64,000 nt of DNA, taken from NCBI RefSeq assembly GCF_022808175.1, contig NZ_JALGBX010000004.1:269446-333445 (forward strand). The letters run 5' to 3'. The stretch comes from Streptomyces sp. AP-93 (lineage in GTDB: Bacteria; Actinomycetota; Actinomycetes; Streptomycetales; Streptomycetaceae). The notes under the pieces are model-generated. The model worked only from the letters and a program-made list of their open reading frames with translations, ran no database searches and had not been told where the DNA came from. This document shows, in pieces, positions 42,057 through 53,708 of the stretch; the stretch's first letter is position 1; each line of letters starts with the position of its first letter. The position numbers were made by a program, and so were the translations under genes.

Positions 42057-43325
42057 TTACCAGAAGTCGGGCAGGCTGTAGCGATAGGTATTGGTCTGGT
42101 GCCAGTAGTGGTTGCCGTCGACCCAGACGGCGACTCCCCGCAGGAAGCGCAGCACGCTCGGGACGGGGCAGGCGGCGGCCAGGGCGGCGGCCTCCGCTTC
42201 GAAGGCGTGCATGAGGTCGTTGTGGACCTCCACCGCCTTCAGGTACCCCTCCTGGTCGGAGGTGCCCTCCCGGTCGGCGATCACCACGGGAAGGTTCATG
42301 TGCCGTCCGGGGGCGGCGAGTTCCTTGGTGTAGGAGTACAGGTCGTTGACGATGGTGGTGGCGTTCCCGGCGAGTGCGATGACCCGTTGCATGGGCGCCT
42401 GGGCGTGCAGATCGGCCGGGAGTTCGTACCCGCCGACGGTGTCGGTGATGGTGGGGCAGGGGCGGAAGTTGTTGAACTGCCGCATGGCCAGGTACTCCCA
42501 CACCTCGGGGACGTACTCGGTCTGGGCCCAGGCCGCCTCGGCGAGGTACCCGAGGTGCAGACGGGCCATGTCGTGCCGGAACCGGTCGGCCTGGGAGGGA
42601 CTGGCCAGCTGGACGAGGTACTCCATGGCGGAGCGGTAGGCGCGCCGGGGCGCGTCGGACTGGAGCGACCGCGCCCACTCCGGCTGGTACTCCTCCGTCG
42701 TGTGGAGCGGGTCGAGAGCGGTGTGCGCCAGCAGGAGGCGGCCGCCGAGACCGATGGGCGAGCCGCCGTGGTCCTCGCAGTAGCAGTCGTCCACCGCGTT
42801 CTCGGCGACCATCAGCCGGGTGGCGACCATCAGGTGCTCGACGGTGGGGGCGTCCGGGTGGCAGGCCACCATGTAGCGCCCGACGGAGAAGCCGTCGAAC
42901 TGGTCCTCCCAGTCCTCGGGGTACAGCTCGACCTCGTCCAGCGCCCATGCCTTGATCCGGCGGCTGACCTCCTCCACACGCGCCGGGTCGGGCTCCGCGA
43001 CCGGGTGGTGGTAGAGGCCCGGAATCGGATTTCCCGCCACTGGCGCCGCCGGCGTTCCGGGCTCCGCGGGTGCCGGAGGGTCTTCGCTCCGGGTCAGGTG
43101 CAGGCTCGCCGTGCCCAGACCGCTGGGGCCGCGCAGGATCCGTTCCAGGGCAGGGCTCGGTTGCCTTGCCTCGGCGGCGGGGCCGGGCGGCGGGGACGGC
43201 AGAACAGGCACGGCGGGCAGGCCGCCGAAGGTGTGGGCGTGGGCGGTGCCGAGGACGTGGGCCCCGAAGTGGGCCGCAGCGCCAGGCAGGCCCGACTGCA
43301 GAGGGGAAGGCCCGGGATCGGGCAT
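42057..43325 (-). CDS. 2-methylisoborneol synthase (class I terpene cyclase)
   Basis: A 422-residue Mg2+-dependent cyclase that turns 2-methyl-geranyl diphosphate into the odorant 2-methylisoborneol. The Asp-rich motif is D179-D180-CYCED and the NSE triad N327-S331-E335 (NDLYSYTKE); RY near the end (TYRYSLPDFW) completes the active site. Residues 1-~110 are a Pro/Ala/Gly-rich, probably disordered extension (PDPGPSPLQSGLPGAAAHFG, PSPALERILRGPSGLGTASL) not needed for the cyclase fold. In MIB loci such N-terminal extensions direct loading into the Family 2B encapsulin. The ATG has AAGGAG six bases upstream; a longer open frame upstream is not coding. Confidence 0.96.
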   Translation of the reverse strand: MPDPGPSPLQSGLPGAAAHFGAHVLGTAHAHTFGGLPAVPVLPSPPPGPAAEARQPSPALERILRGPSGLGTASLHLTRSEDPPAPAEPGTPAAPVAGNPIPGLYHHPVAEPDPARVEEVSRRIKAWALDEVELYPEDWEDQFDGFSVGRYMVACHPDAPTVEHLMVATRLMVAENAVDDCYCEDHGGSPIGLGGRLLLAHTALDPLHTTEEYQPEWARSLQSDAPRRAYRSAMEYLVQLASPSQADRFRHDMARLHLGYLAEAAWAQTEYVPEVWEYLAMRQFNNFRPCPTITDTVGGYELPADLHAQAPMQRVIALAGNATTIVNDLYSYTKELAAPGRHMNLPVVIADREGTSDQEGYLKAVEVHNDLMHAFEAEAAALAAACPVPSVLRFLRGVAVWVDGNHYWHQTNTYRYSLPDFW

Positions 43326-43401
43326 CCGTGGCTCCTTGGTGAGGTGAGTGGGCTGTCGCGGATCCCGGGCGTGCGGGTCCTCGGGGCGGTCCTCGGGTCG
43401 C

Positions 43402-44814
43402 TCAGTCGCGCCTGCGGGCGATCTGTACGTTCTCCAGCACGCCGAGCGCGTCGGGCACCAGGATGGCGGCGGAGTAGTAGGTGCTGACCAGGTAGGAGAT
43501 GAGCGCCTGCTCGTTGATGCCCATGAAGCGCACGGACAGGCCCGGCTCGTACTCCTCCGGCAGACCGGTCTGCCGCAGACCGATGACGCCCTGGTTGTCC
43601 TCGCCGGTACGCATGGCGAGGATCGAACTGGTGTTCTCCTTACTGATCGGGATCTTGTTGCACGGCAGGATCGGCACCCCGCGCCAGGCCGGGACGGACT
43701 GCCCCCCGACATCGACGTGGTCCGGGTAGAGTCCGCGGGCGTTGAACTCGCGCCCGATCGCCGCGATGGTCTTGGGGTGGGCGAAGAAGAACTTGGTGCC
43801 GCGGCGGCGGCAGAGCAGCTCGTCCAGGTCGTCCGGGGTCGGCGGGCCGGAGTGGGTCTGGATCCGCTGCTTGAAGTCGGCGTTGTGGAGCAGGCCGAAC
43901 TCCCGGTTGTTGACCAGCTCGTGCTCTTGCCGCTCGCGCAGGGCCTCGATGGTGAGCCTGAGCTGCTCCTCGGTCTGGTTGTGCGGCCCGTTGTAGAGGT
44001 CGGCGACCCTCGTGTGGACCCTCAGTACGGTCTGGGCGATGGAGAGTTCGTACTCCCGCGGCTTGAGTTCGTAGTCGACGAACGCGCCGGGCAGATCGGC
44101 CTCGCCTGTGTGGCCGGCCGACATGGCGATCTCGGCCTCGCCGTGCTTGTTCTGCCGCTGCTGGGGAAGCGAGCTGAACTGCCGGATGTGTTCCTGGAGG
44201 TGCGGGGCGGTGGCCTGGATGGCGGCGAAGTCGGCGCGGGAGAGGGTGAGCAAGGTGCCGGGGGTCTCGGCGGTGGCGGTGTAGTCCCAGCCGGCGTCGC
44301 CGTCCAGCAGGGCGTTCTCACCGAACCGGTCACCGTCGGCGAGTACGGCTACGGTGACGTCGTCGCCGTACTTGCCGACGGAGGTCTGGCTGATCCGGCC
44401 GTGGGCGATGAGGTGGATCTGGTCGGCGGGGGTACCACGTTCGACCAGCACCTCACCGGCACGGAACTCTCGCTGGACGCACCGGCCGGCGAGCGCGGTC
44501 AGCACCTCCTCGTCCTCGAAGCCGCGCAGCAGAGCCAGCTCGCTGAGCTCGCGGGGGATCACGCGGACGTCGGCGCCGTCCTGGACGAACTCGATGCGTC
44601 CGTCGCCGACGGTGTAGCTCAGCCGGCGGTTCACCCGGTAGGTGCCGCCCTTGGTCTCCACCCAGGGGAGCATCCGCAGCAGCCAGCGAGAGGTGATCTC
44701 CTGCATCTGCGGGGCGGATTTGGTCGTGCTGGCGAGGTTGCGCGCAGCAGCCGTGCTCAGACTGGACTGCTTGGGCGGCTCCAGCTGCGCTTCCGGGCTG
44801 GTGTCAACGGTCAT
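43402..44814 (-). CDS. Family 2B encapsulin shell protein with cyclic-nucleotide-binding domain (EshA/Eshy-like)
   Basis: A 470-residue protein long annotated as Crp/Fnr-like or EshA. Residues about 90-215 are a cNMP-binding domain ([40 protein letters not shown] with the GE..L phosphate-binding cassette). The flanking parts, about 1-85 and 230-470, are the HK97-type shell fold of Family 2B encapsulins ([80 protein letters not shown]). There is no HTH, so it is not a transcription factor. It heads the MIB operon: shell, cargo cyclase 76 bp on, methyltransferase. The ATG has AAGGAG ten bases before it. Confidence 0.9.
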   Translation of the reverse strand: MTVDTSPEAQLEPPKQSSLSTAAARNLASTTKSAPQMQEITSRWLLRMLPWVETKGGTYRVNRRLSYTVGDGRIEFVQDGADVRVIPRELSELALLRGFEDEEVLTALAGRCVQREFRAGEVLVERGTPADQIHLIAHGRISQTSVGKYGDDVTVAVLADGDRFGENALLDGDAGWDYTATAETPGTLLTLSRADFAAIQATAPHLQEHIRQFSSLPQQRQNKHGEAEIAMSAGHTGEADLPGAFVDYELKPREYELSIAQTVLRVHTRVADLYNGPHNQTEEQLRLTIEALRERQEHELVNNREFGLLHNADFKQRIQTHSGPPTPDDLDELLCRRRGTKFFFAHPKTIAAIGREFNARGLYPDHVDVGGQSVPAWRGVPILPCNKIPISKENTSSILAMRTGEDNQGVIGLRQTGLPEEYEPGLSVRFMGINEQALISYLVSTYYSAAILVPDALGVLENVQIARRRD

Positions 44815-45080
44815 CGGTCGAGCTCTCCTTCATCAGCTTCCTCAGCGGGGAAAGGAAGGCAAACGTCTGGGCGTCCGTCCAGATCCGGGGGAACCGTAGC
44901 GCCGGTGATCACCGGCCGGCCATGAAGAAACGTTGCCGTTGCCTCGTTCTGATGATCTTGTCCCGAATGAGGTTTGTTTGGCGGAGCGCCGATATTCAGC
45001 CGGGGCCGCGCGGCCTTGAGGCGTTCGCCGGCTGGGACACCCGTCGCCTGCGCCACCCCGCCGCCGGCCCCCGGTGACCG

Positions 45081-45117
45081 GCCCGGTTCGGCCCGGTTCG
45101 GCCCGGTTCGGCCCGGT
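45081..45117. repeat. Perfect 10-bp tandem repeat (GCCCGGTTCG x3.7)
   Basis: GCCCGGTTCG is repeated three times without change, plus seven bases, within the 738-bp gap between the MIB and xanthine dehydrogenase loci. It lies about 270 bp upstream of the encapsulin start on the other strand and about 85 bp before the rightward promoter. A ~10-bp period places each unit on the same DNA face. Confidence 0.75.
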
Positions 45118-45200
45118 AGCCTGCGGACCTGCGTCTGGTGTCGCGTACGAATGCGCGTCCCGCGACCTCTCCAGCCTTCATGGAATCAACCGAGATGTGC

Positions 45201-45229
45201 TTGACCGATCAATCTTCGGCACGTAACTT
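45201..45229 (+). promoter_or_regulatory. Vegetative-type promoter with long leader for the xdh operon
   Basis: TTGACC (45201-45206) and TAACTT (45224-45229) are separated by 17 bp, a good HrdB-type match. The next annotated gene, xdhA, begins 324 bp downstream, so the transcript has a long leader containing two small ORFs. The rest of the 44815-45552 gap holds no other gene that I can support. Confidence 0.5.
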
Positions 45230-45272
45230 CGACCGCACCAACTCGAGAGCCACTGGAAGGAGGCGAAGCCGG

Positions 45273-45350
45273 ATGTCGACCATCTCCGTATCGCTTCGCC
45301 TCGCACACCAGACCGCCTGGGCTCCGGGTCGGGTAGCACACGGCTGCTGA
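45273..45350 (+). CDS. Possible 25-residue leader peptide ahead of xdh operon
   Basis: The frame MSTISVSLRLAHQTAWAPG...HGC is preceded by GGAAGGAGG nine bases upstream, the strongest ribosome site in the gap. It lies just after a good promoter, so it would be the first thing translated. No known family. Treat as a candidate small ORF; the case rests on ribosome site and promoter position only. Confidence 0.35.
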   Translation: MSTISVSLRLAHQTAWAPGRVAHGC

Positions 45351-45502
45351 ATAGCCCCTTTCCCGGCGTGCCCGATCGCGGCCCCGGAGATTTTCCAGCA
45401 CTCTTTTCATCCCTCTGTCACCACTTGCGGCGCCTCCTTGCGTGCCGATCTGCCGCGCTCCGGGTTGTCGAGCCGCGGCCACTGAACGAGAAAGCTCCTG
45501 CC

Positions 45503-45552
45503 ATGGCAACTACGACAGTCCGATCGACCTCGCTCCGAAACGAGGACGTGCC

Positions 45553-45559
<7 letters not shown>
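45503..45559 (+). CDS. Possible 18-residue upstream ORF overlapping the xdhA start
   Basis: ATG-initiated MATTTVRSTSLRNEDVPW ends at a TAG that lies inside the GTGGTAG of the xdhA start, so its stop and the xdhA GTG overlap in different frames. Such an arrangement allows reinitiation or coupling. A GAGAAAG upstream is a weak ribosome site. Regulatory role is speculative. Confidence 0.35.
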
Positions 45560-49416
<3,857 letters not shown>

Positions 49417-49424
<8 letters not shown>

Positions 49425-50340
49425 CATGAGCTGGGTCGCCGCGGTCGCGCGGTTGCGGGCACGCCGGGAAGCCGGTGTGCTCGTGACCGTCGCGGCCGTG
49501 CGCGGCCACGCGCCCCGGCGGGCCGGTGCCAAGCTCGTGGTGGGGCGGACCGGGACCTGGGGTTCGATCGGCGGCGGCAACATCGAGGCCGTTGCCATCG
49601 ACCGGGCGCGCGAGCTGACCGGCGCGGCCGATCCGGAGCCGGAGCTGATGGAGTTCGCCCTGAACGACAAGGTCACCAGCCGGCACGGCGTGCAGTGCTG
49701 CGGCGGAGCCGTCACCGTGCTGCTCGAACCGCTGCCGGTGGTCCAGGCGGTGGCCGTCTTCGGCGTCGGGCACGTCGGGCTGGAACTGGCGCGCATCCTG
49801 GCCCGCCAGGACCTCGACCTGCACCTCGTCGACAGCCGTCCCGACATGCTCACCGATGAACGGCTGGGTGTGCTTGGCGACGCGGTGGCGCAGGTCCACG
49901 TGCACCACACCCCGCTGCTTCCGGAGACGGTGCTCGGGGAGCTGCCGCCCGGCACCCACGTCCTGATCATGACGCACGATCACGCCGAGGACGCCGCGCT
50001 GTGCGACGCCGCCCTGCGCACCCCCGGTCTCGGCTCGATCGGTCTGATCGGCTCGTCCGCGAAGTGGGCGCGGTTCCGGCAGCGCCTGGCCACCGAGGGC
50101 GGTCACGACGCCGGCACCATCGACCGGATCACGACCCCGATCGGGCTGACCGAGATCACGGGCAAGGAACCCGCCACGATCGCGGTGAGCGTCGCGGCGG
50201 ACCTGCTCCGCGCGTTCGAGCGGGACCGCCATTGGGCGGTCCCGGTCCCCGCCCCCGTCCCCGTCCCCGTCCCGGACCCCGTCCCCGTCCCGGACACGAT
50301 TGCCGAGGTGGCGTACCCCACGGCCGCCGGCGGCGCCTGA
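49417..50340 (+). CDS. xdhC: Molybdenum cofactor insertion protein XdhC
   Basis: A 307-residue Moco chaperone that protects, sulfurates with a partner, and inserts the cofactor into XdhB. N-terminal XdhC domain: GVLVTVAAVRGHAPRRAGAK, GTWGSIGGGNIEAVAIDRAR, HGVQCCGGAVTVLLEPLP. C-terminal Rossmann part: VAVFGVGHVGLELARILARQ, DSRPDMLTDE, HVLIMTHDHAEDAALCDAAL and GSIGLIGSSAKWARFRQRLA. A Val-Pro repeat (PVPAPVPVPVPDPVPVPD) forms an unusual linker near the end. The start is one of three clustered ATGs; the one overlapping the xdhB stop by 8 bp is used. Confidence 0.93.
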
Positions 50341-50374
50341 GGCCCTCGCGGGACCACGCGCCGGCGGCGGCCGG

Positions 50375-50393
50375 GGCCCGGCCGCGCCGGGCC
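50375..50393. terminator. Short stem-loop between xdhC and MFS gene
   Basis: GGCCCGGC (50375-50382) and GCCGGGCC (50386-50393) form an 8-bp stem with a 3-nt loop, in the 67-bp gap between two convergent genes. Confidence 0.5.
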
Positions 50394-50407
50394 GGGCGGT
50401 CGCGCGC

Positions 50408-51601
50408 TCAGTTCGCGGCGGCCCGCGCCGGGCGCCTGAGCAGGTAGCCGAGCGCGGTCAGGACCAGCACCCCCATGCAGCCGATGAACACCAGTCCCGC
50501 ACCCTCCAGCCCGAGGGGGCCTTCGAGTACGCCCACACCGATCACGGGCAGCGAGATGCCCGTGTAGGCCACCAGGAACAGGGTGGAGATCACGGCTGCC
50601 CGCTGGTCCGCGGGCGAGGCCCCGGCCACGGCGGACAGTGCCCCGCGGAAGGCCAGCCCCTGCCCGAGTCCGCCGACGAGGGCGCTCAGCACCACCAGCG
50701 CCAGCAGGTCCCACCACAGCGCGCCCGCGAGCAGCGCCAGTCCGGCGAGGAGCGCGGCGCACCCGAGCGGCAGCGAGCGCTCCACGCCGACGCGGCCGAC
50801 CGCCAGCTGCCCGGCGGTCGAGGCGAAGAAGGCCAGCGCCACCACGAGCCCGCTCAAGGCCTTGTTGTGCACGTCCAGGGACTGCGCGAGGAACGCCGGG
50901 CTGACGGACGTGAACACCCCGAACAGGGCGAACCCGACGAACGCGGCGATCGCGGCCGGCCCGAACACCGCCCGCACCTGCGGGGGCAGAGCGGGCCGCT
51001 GCGGCCGTACGGTGCTCAGCGGCCGCCGCTCACGGACCGTCTCCGGAAGCCGCAGCAAGGCCACGGCCGCGCCCGCCACGAGTGCGAGGTGCACCACGAA
51101 CGGCAGGTACAGCGGCCAGGAGGCATACTGCGCGAGGACTCCGGCGAGCAGCGGACCGCAGCCCAGTCCGCCCATGTTGGCGGCCGTCGCGACGAACGTG
51201 GCCCGCGAGGCGCCGCCGGGCGGTGCCAGCTCCATCACGTACGCCGTGGCGGCCCCGGTGAACAGTCCGGCGGACAGGCCCGACAGCAGCCGTCCCGCGT
51301 ACAGCCAGGGCATCGAGTCCGCGCACAGGAAGCAGACGGCGCTCGCCGCGGCGAACGCCAGCCCCGCCAGCAGGACCGGCCGCCGGCCCACGGCGTCCGA
51401 GGCATTGCCCGCCAGTAGCAGTACGCCGATGACCCCGAAGGCGTACACGGCGTACACCACGGTCACCATCAGCGCCGAGAAGCCGAACTTCTCCTGGTAG
51501 AGCCCGTAGAGGGGGGTCGGCAGGGTGGTGCCGGCCATGCACACGGCGAACACCGCCCCGCTCAGCAGACACCGGCGCCACCCCTGTCGATCAAGGTCCA
51601 T
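50408..51601 (-). CDS. MFS transporter
   Basis: A 397-residue 12-helix transporter. The loop 2-3 motif LAGNASDAVGRRPVLLAGLA fits G-x-x-x-D-x-x-G-R-[RK] of the MFS, and GTTLPTPLYGLYQEKFGFSA in helix 1 resembles actinobacterial drug-efflux members. Later segments: MELAPPGGASRATFVATAAN (helix 4-5, with the Pro-Gly of efflux pumps), and SPADQRAAVISTLFLVAYTG in the second half. Substrate unknown. The ATG is set at MDLDRQGWRR, where homology starts. It is convergent with xdhC and 35 bp downstream of the secreted-protein gene on the same strand. Confidence 0.86.
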   Translation of the reverse strand: MDLDRQGWRRCLLSGAVFAVCMAGTTLPTPLYGLYQEKFGFSALMVTVVYAVYAFGVIGVLLLAGNASDAVGRRPVLLAGLAFAAASAVCFLCADSMPWLYAGRLLSGLSAGLFTGAATAYVMELAPPGGASRATFVATAANMGGLGCGPLLAGVLAQYASWPLYLPFVVHLALVAGAAVALLRLPETVRERRPLSTVRPQRPALPPQVRAVFGPAAIAAFVGFALFGVFTSVSPAFLAQSLDVHNKALSGLVVALAFFASTAGQLAVGRVGVERSLPLGCAALLAGLALLAGALWWDLLALVVLSALVGGLGQGLAFRGALSAVAGASPADQRAAVISTLFLVAYTGISLPVIGVGVLEGPLGLEGAGLVFIGCMGVLVLTALGYLLRRPARAAAN

Positions 51602-51636
51602 GCCGCCGACCGTAACCCGTGAGCCCGGAATGCGCG

Positions 51637-52161
51637 TCAGTACACCAACTTGTAGGTCACGTCCTTGGGAACCGGGTCCGGTGCGGTGTCGGTGTAGAGG
51701 AGCCGGATCGTGGTGAACCGCCGGAGATCGGGGTGCTCGGGCCAGGCCTGCGGATCGCTCAGGATCACCGTGACCGGGTAGGCGTGGAAGCGGCCGGCCG
51801 CGCAGTACGGGCGGCAGTCGTTCACCATGTCGATGCCGGTGGCCGTGGCGCTGGCCGGTCCCCAGGTGTCCCACTGGAGCCCGACGAGCCGGTTGTTCCC
51901 GTCGCCGCAGGCCAGGAGGTACTCCTTGGGGCGCATCTGGGCCTGCGCGAAGCAGTCGACGACCACGACCGGATCCTGTGAGACCAGGGTCCGGGCCGAG
52001 GAGGCTGCGCCGGTGTGGGCGGAAGCCGGGAGCACGGCGGCCGGGAGCAGGGCGGCCGTCATCGCCGCCACCGCGCACAGCAGGGTGGCGGTCCGCGCCT
52101 TGCGCCGGGATGCGGGTGCGGGGCGGCCAGGTGCGGGGCGGCCGGCTGCGGATACGTTCAC
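51637..52161 (-). CDS. Secreted four-cysteine protein of unknown function
   Basis: A 174-residue exported protein. A twin-Arg-less signal peptide (KARTATLLCAVAAMTAALLP, AAVLPASA-HT) precedes a mature part of ~135 residues with four cysteines likely paired: VVDCFAQAQMRPKEYLLACG and NDCRPYCAAGRFHAYPVTVI. The NDCxPxCAxGxF pattern recurs in secreted actinobacterial proteins without assigned function. The GTG start with GGAAGG six bases upstream is chosen over an earlier in-frame start because the signal peptide begins after it. It may be cotranscribed with the MFS gene. Confidence 0.78.
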   Translation of the reverse strand: MNVSAAGRPAPGRPAPASRRKARTATLLCAVAAMTAALLPAAVLPASAHTGAASSARTLVSQDPVVVVDCFAQAQMRPKEYLLACGDGNNRLVGLQWDTWGPASATATGIDMVNDCRPYCAAGRFHAYPVTVILSDPQAWPEHPDLRRFTTIRLLYTDTAPDPVPKDVTYKLVY

Positions 52162-52279
52162 GGGAGACCTTCCTCGCCACTCTGCGCGCCACCGGCACCA
52201 CCGGGCACCGGATATTCCCAGCTTCCCCCATGGGGGTGCAGCTCGCACCCGCGGGAACCGTGCGGGTGCGAGCGCCGGA

Positions 52280-53473
52280 TCACTTGCGCAGCAGGGCGCA
52301 GACGAAGTCCTCCTGGACCTCCCGGACCTGTTCGAGCAGGTCGGGGTTGATGCTCAGGGACGTCTGCGTGGTGATCGAGAAGGTCAGCGAGCGCCGGCCG
52401 TCCGCCGTGGCCGCCACGAGCTGCGTGTAGCCGGCCGTGTTCCCGGTGTGGCCGTACACCGTTCCGCAGCGCGTGGTGTAGCGGAAGATCGCCAGACCCG
52501 CCGCGGTGCGGCCGGGGCCGGGAGGCTGGGACAGGGCGCCGGGGATGAACGTGAACTGCTGGCGCCGGGTGCGCTCCGAGACGAGGGCGCCGCCCGCGTA
52601 GCCCCGGATGAAGGCGGTCAGGTCCTTCGGCGTCGAGACGATGCCTCCGGCCGCCCAGGCCCCCGAGGCGCCCACGGCTTCGCTGACGTCGACGGGCCCC
52701 TCCTGCGGATCGATCTGGTAGCCGTGGAGGTAGGGCTCGGGCAGCCGGTATCCCTGGGGCAGGCTCGTGGACCGCAAGCCCAGCGGCTCGTAGACGAGCT
52801 CGCGCAGCAGCGTCTCGTACCGGCGTCCGGTGGCGGCCTCGGCCATGAGGGCGACGGCGATGTTGTCGGAGTTGGAGTACTCGTAGCGGCTGCCCGGCCG
52901 GAAGGCGAGGTCCTGGTCCGCGACGAAATCCAGCAGGCGGCGGGAGTCGAAGCGGTGACGGGGGTCCTGGGAGATGATGTCGATGAACCCCTGCGAGTTC
53001 GAGTAGTCCGGCAACCCACTGGTGTGGTTCAACAGTTGACGGAGCGTCACCTCATGCCACGCCGCGGGCTGTGCGGGCAGCACCTTTCCGATCGTGTCGT
53101 CGAGGTGCAGCCGGCCGCGGTCGACGAGCCCGAGGGCCACCGCTCCGGTGAACGCCTTGGCGACGCTGGCGATCCTCATGTGGTCCGTCGCCCGCGGCGG
53201 CCGTCCGCTTTCCACGTCGGCCACGCCGGCCCGGTAGACCTCCGTACGGTCGCCGTCGCGCAGGACGGCGATGACCCCGGGGGGCCCGTCGGGCCGCTCG
53301 ACCAGCTCGCGCAGCTCCTGGTGGAGGGCGCCTGCGGGGGGCGGATTGCGGTCCGCTCCGGCCTGGGCGGGCTGCACGGAGACGGCGAGCAGGGCGCCGC
53401 ACGCGGCGGTGGCGGCGGCCAGGCGCAGCGACGGACGGAGCCGGCCGGAGTGGCCGTGCGGGCGTCGGGACAC
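52280..53473 (-). CDS. Secreted serine hydrolase (class C beta-lactamase/DD-carboxypeptidase family)
   Basis: A 397-residue exported protein. Signal peptide: RLRPSLRLAAATAACGALLA, ending near PAQA-GA. Catalytic motifs of the serine penicillin-recognising family: SxxK in MRIASVAKAFTGA (Ser/Lys), YSN in YEYSNSDNIAVALM, and H-T-G in VYGHTGNTAGYTQLV. This resembles Streptomyces R61 DD-peptidase and related esterases or D-aminopeptidases; peptidoglycan or ester substrates are both possible. The GTG start has GGGAGG seven bases upstream. Confidence 0.88.
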   Translation of the reverse strand: MSRRPHGHSGRLRPSLRLAAATAACGALLAVSVQPAQAGADRNPPPAGALHQELRELVERPDGPPGVIAVLRDGDRTEVYRAGVADVESGRPPRATDHMRIASVAKAFTGAVALGLVDRGRLHLDDTIGKVLPAQPAAWHEVTLRQLLNHTSGLPDYSNSQGFIDIISQDPRHRFDSRRLLDFVADQDLAFRPGSRYEYSNSDNIAVALMAEAATGRRYETLLRELVYEPLGLRSTSLPQGYRLPEPYLHGYQIDPQEGPVDVSEAVGASGAWAAGGIVSTPKDLTAFIRGYAGGALVSERTRRQQFTFIPGALSQPPGPGRTAAGLAIFRYTTRCGTVYGHTGNTAGYTQLVAATADGRRSLTFSITTQTSLSINPDLLEQVREVQEDFVCALLRK

Positions 53474-53708
53474 GGAGGTACCTCCCGGGGAAGACGGACG
53501 CGGTCACCCACGATGGCAGGGGCCTCCCCGGCCCTGGCGCCGACGCGGCCGCCGGCCGGCGGGCCGTGGCCCGTCCGGCCCTGGCGGGCGGCACCGGCAT
53601 CGACCCCGTCGCCTGCCTCCGCGGCACGGCGCCGGGCGGTGACCGCGCCGGGCCGTAAACGCTGGGGGCCGAGAGGGTGACGGCTCGTTCGGCACCGGGG
53701 GACGCGGC

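Noticed and set aside
43402..44814. Crp/Fnr-type transcription factor
   Set aside because: The cyclic-nucleotide domain is present, but no helix-turn-helix; the flanking sequence is encapsulin-like.
45081..45117. CRISPR-like or integration repeat
   Set aside because: The units are contiguous 10-mers without spacers, and no cas genes are present.
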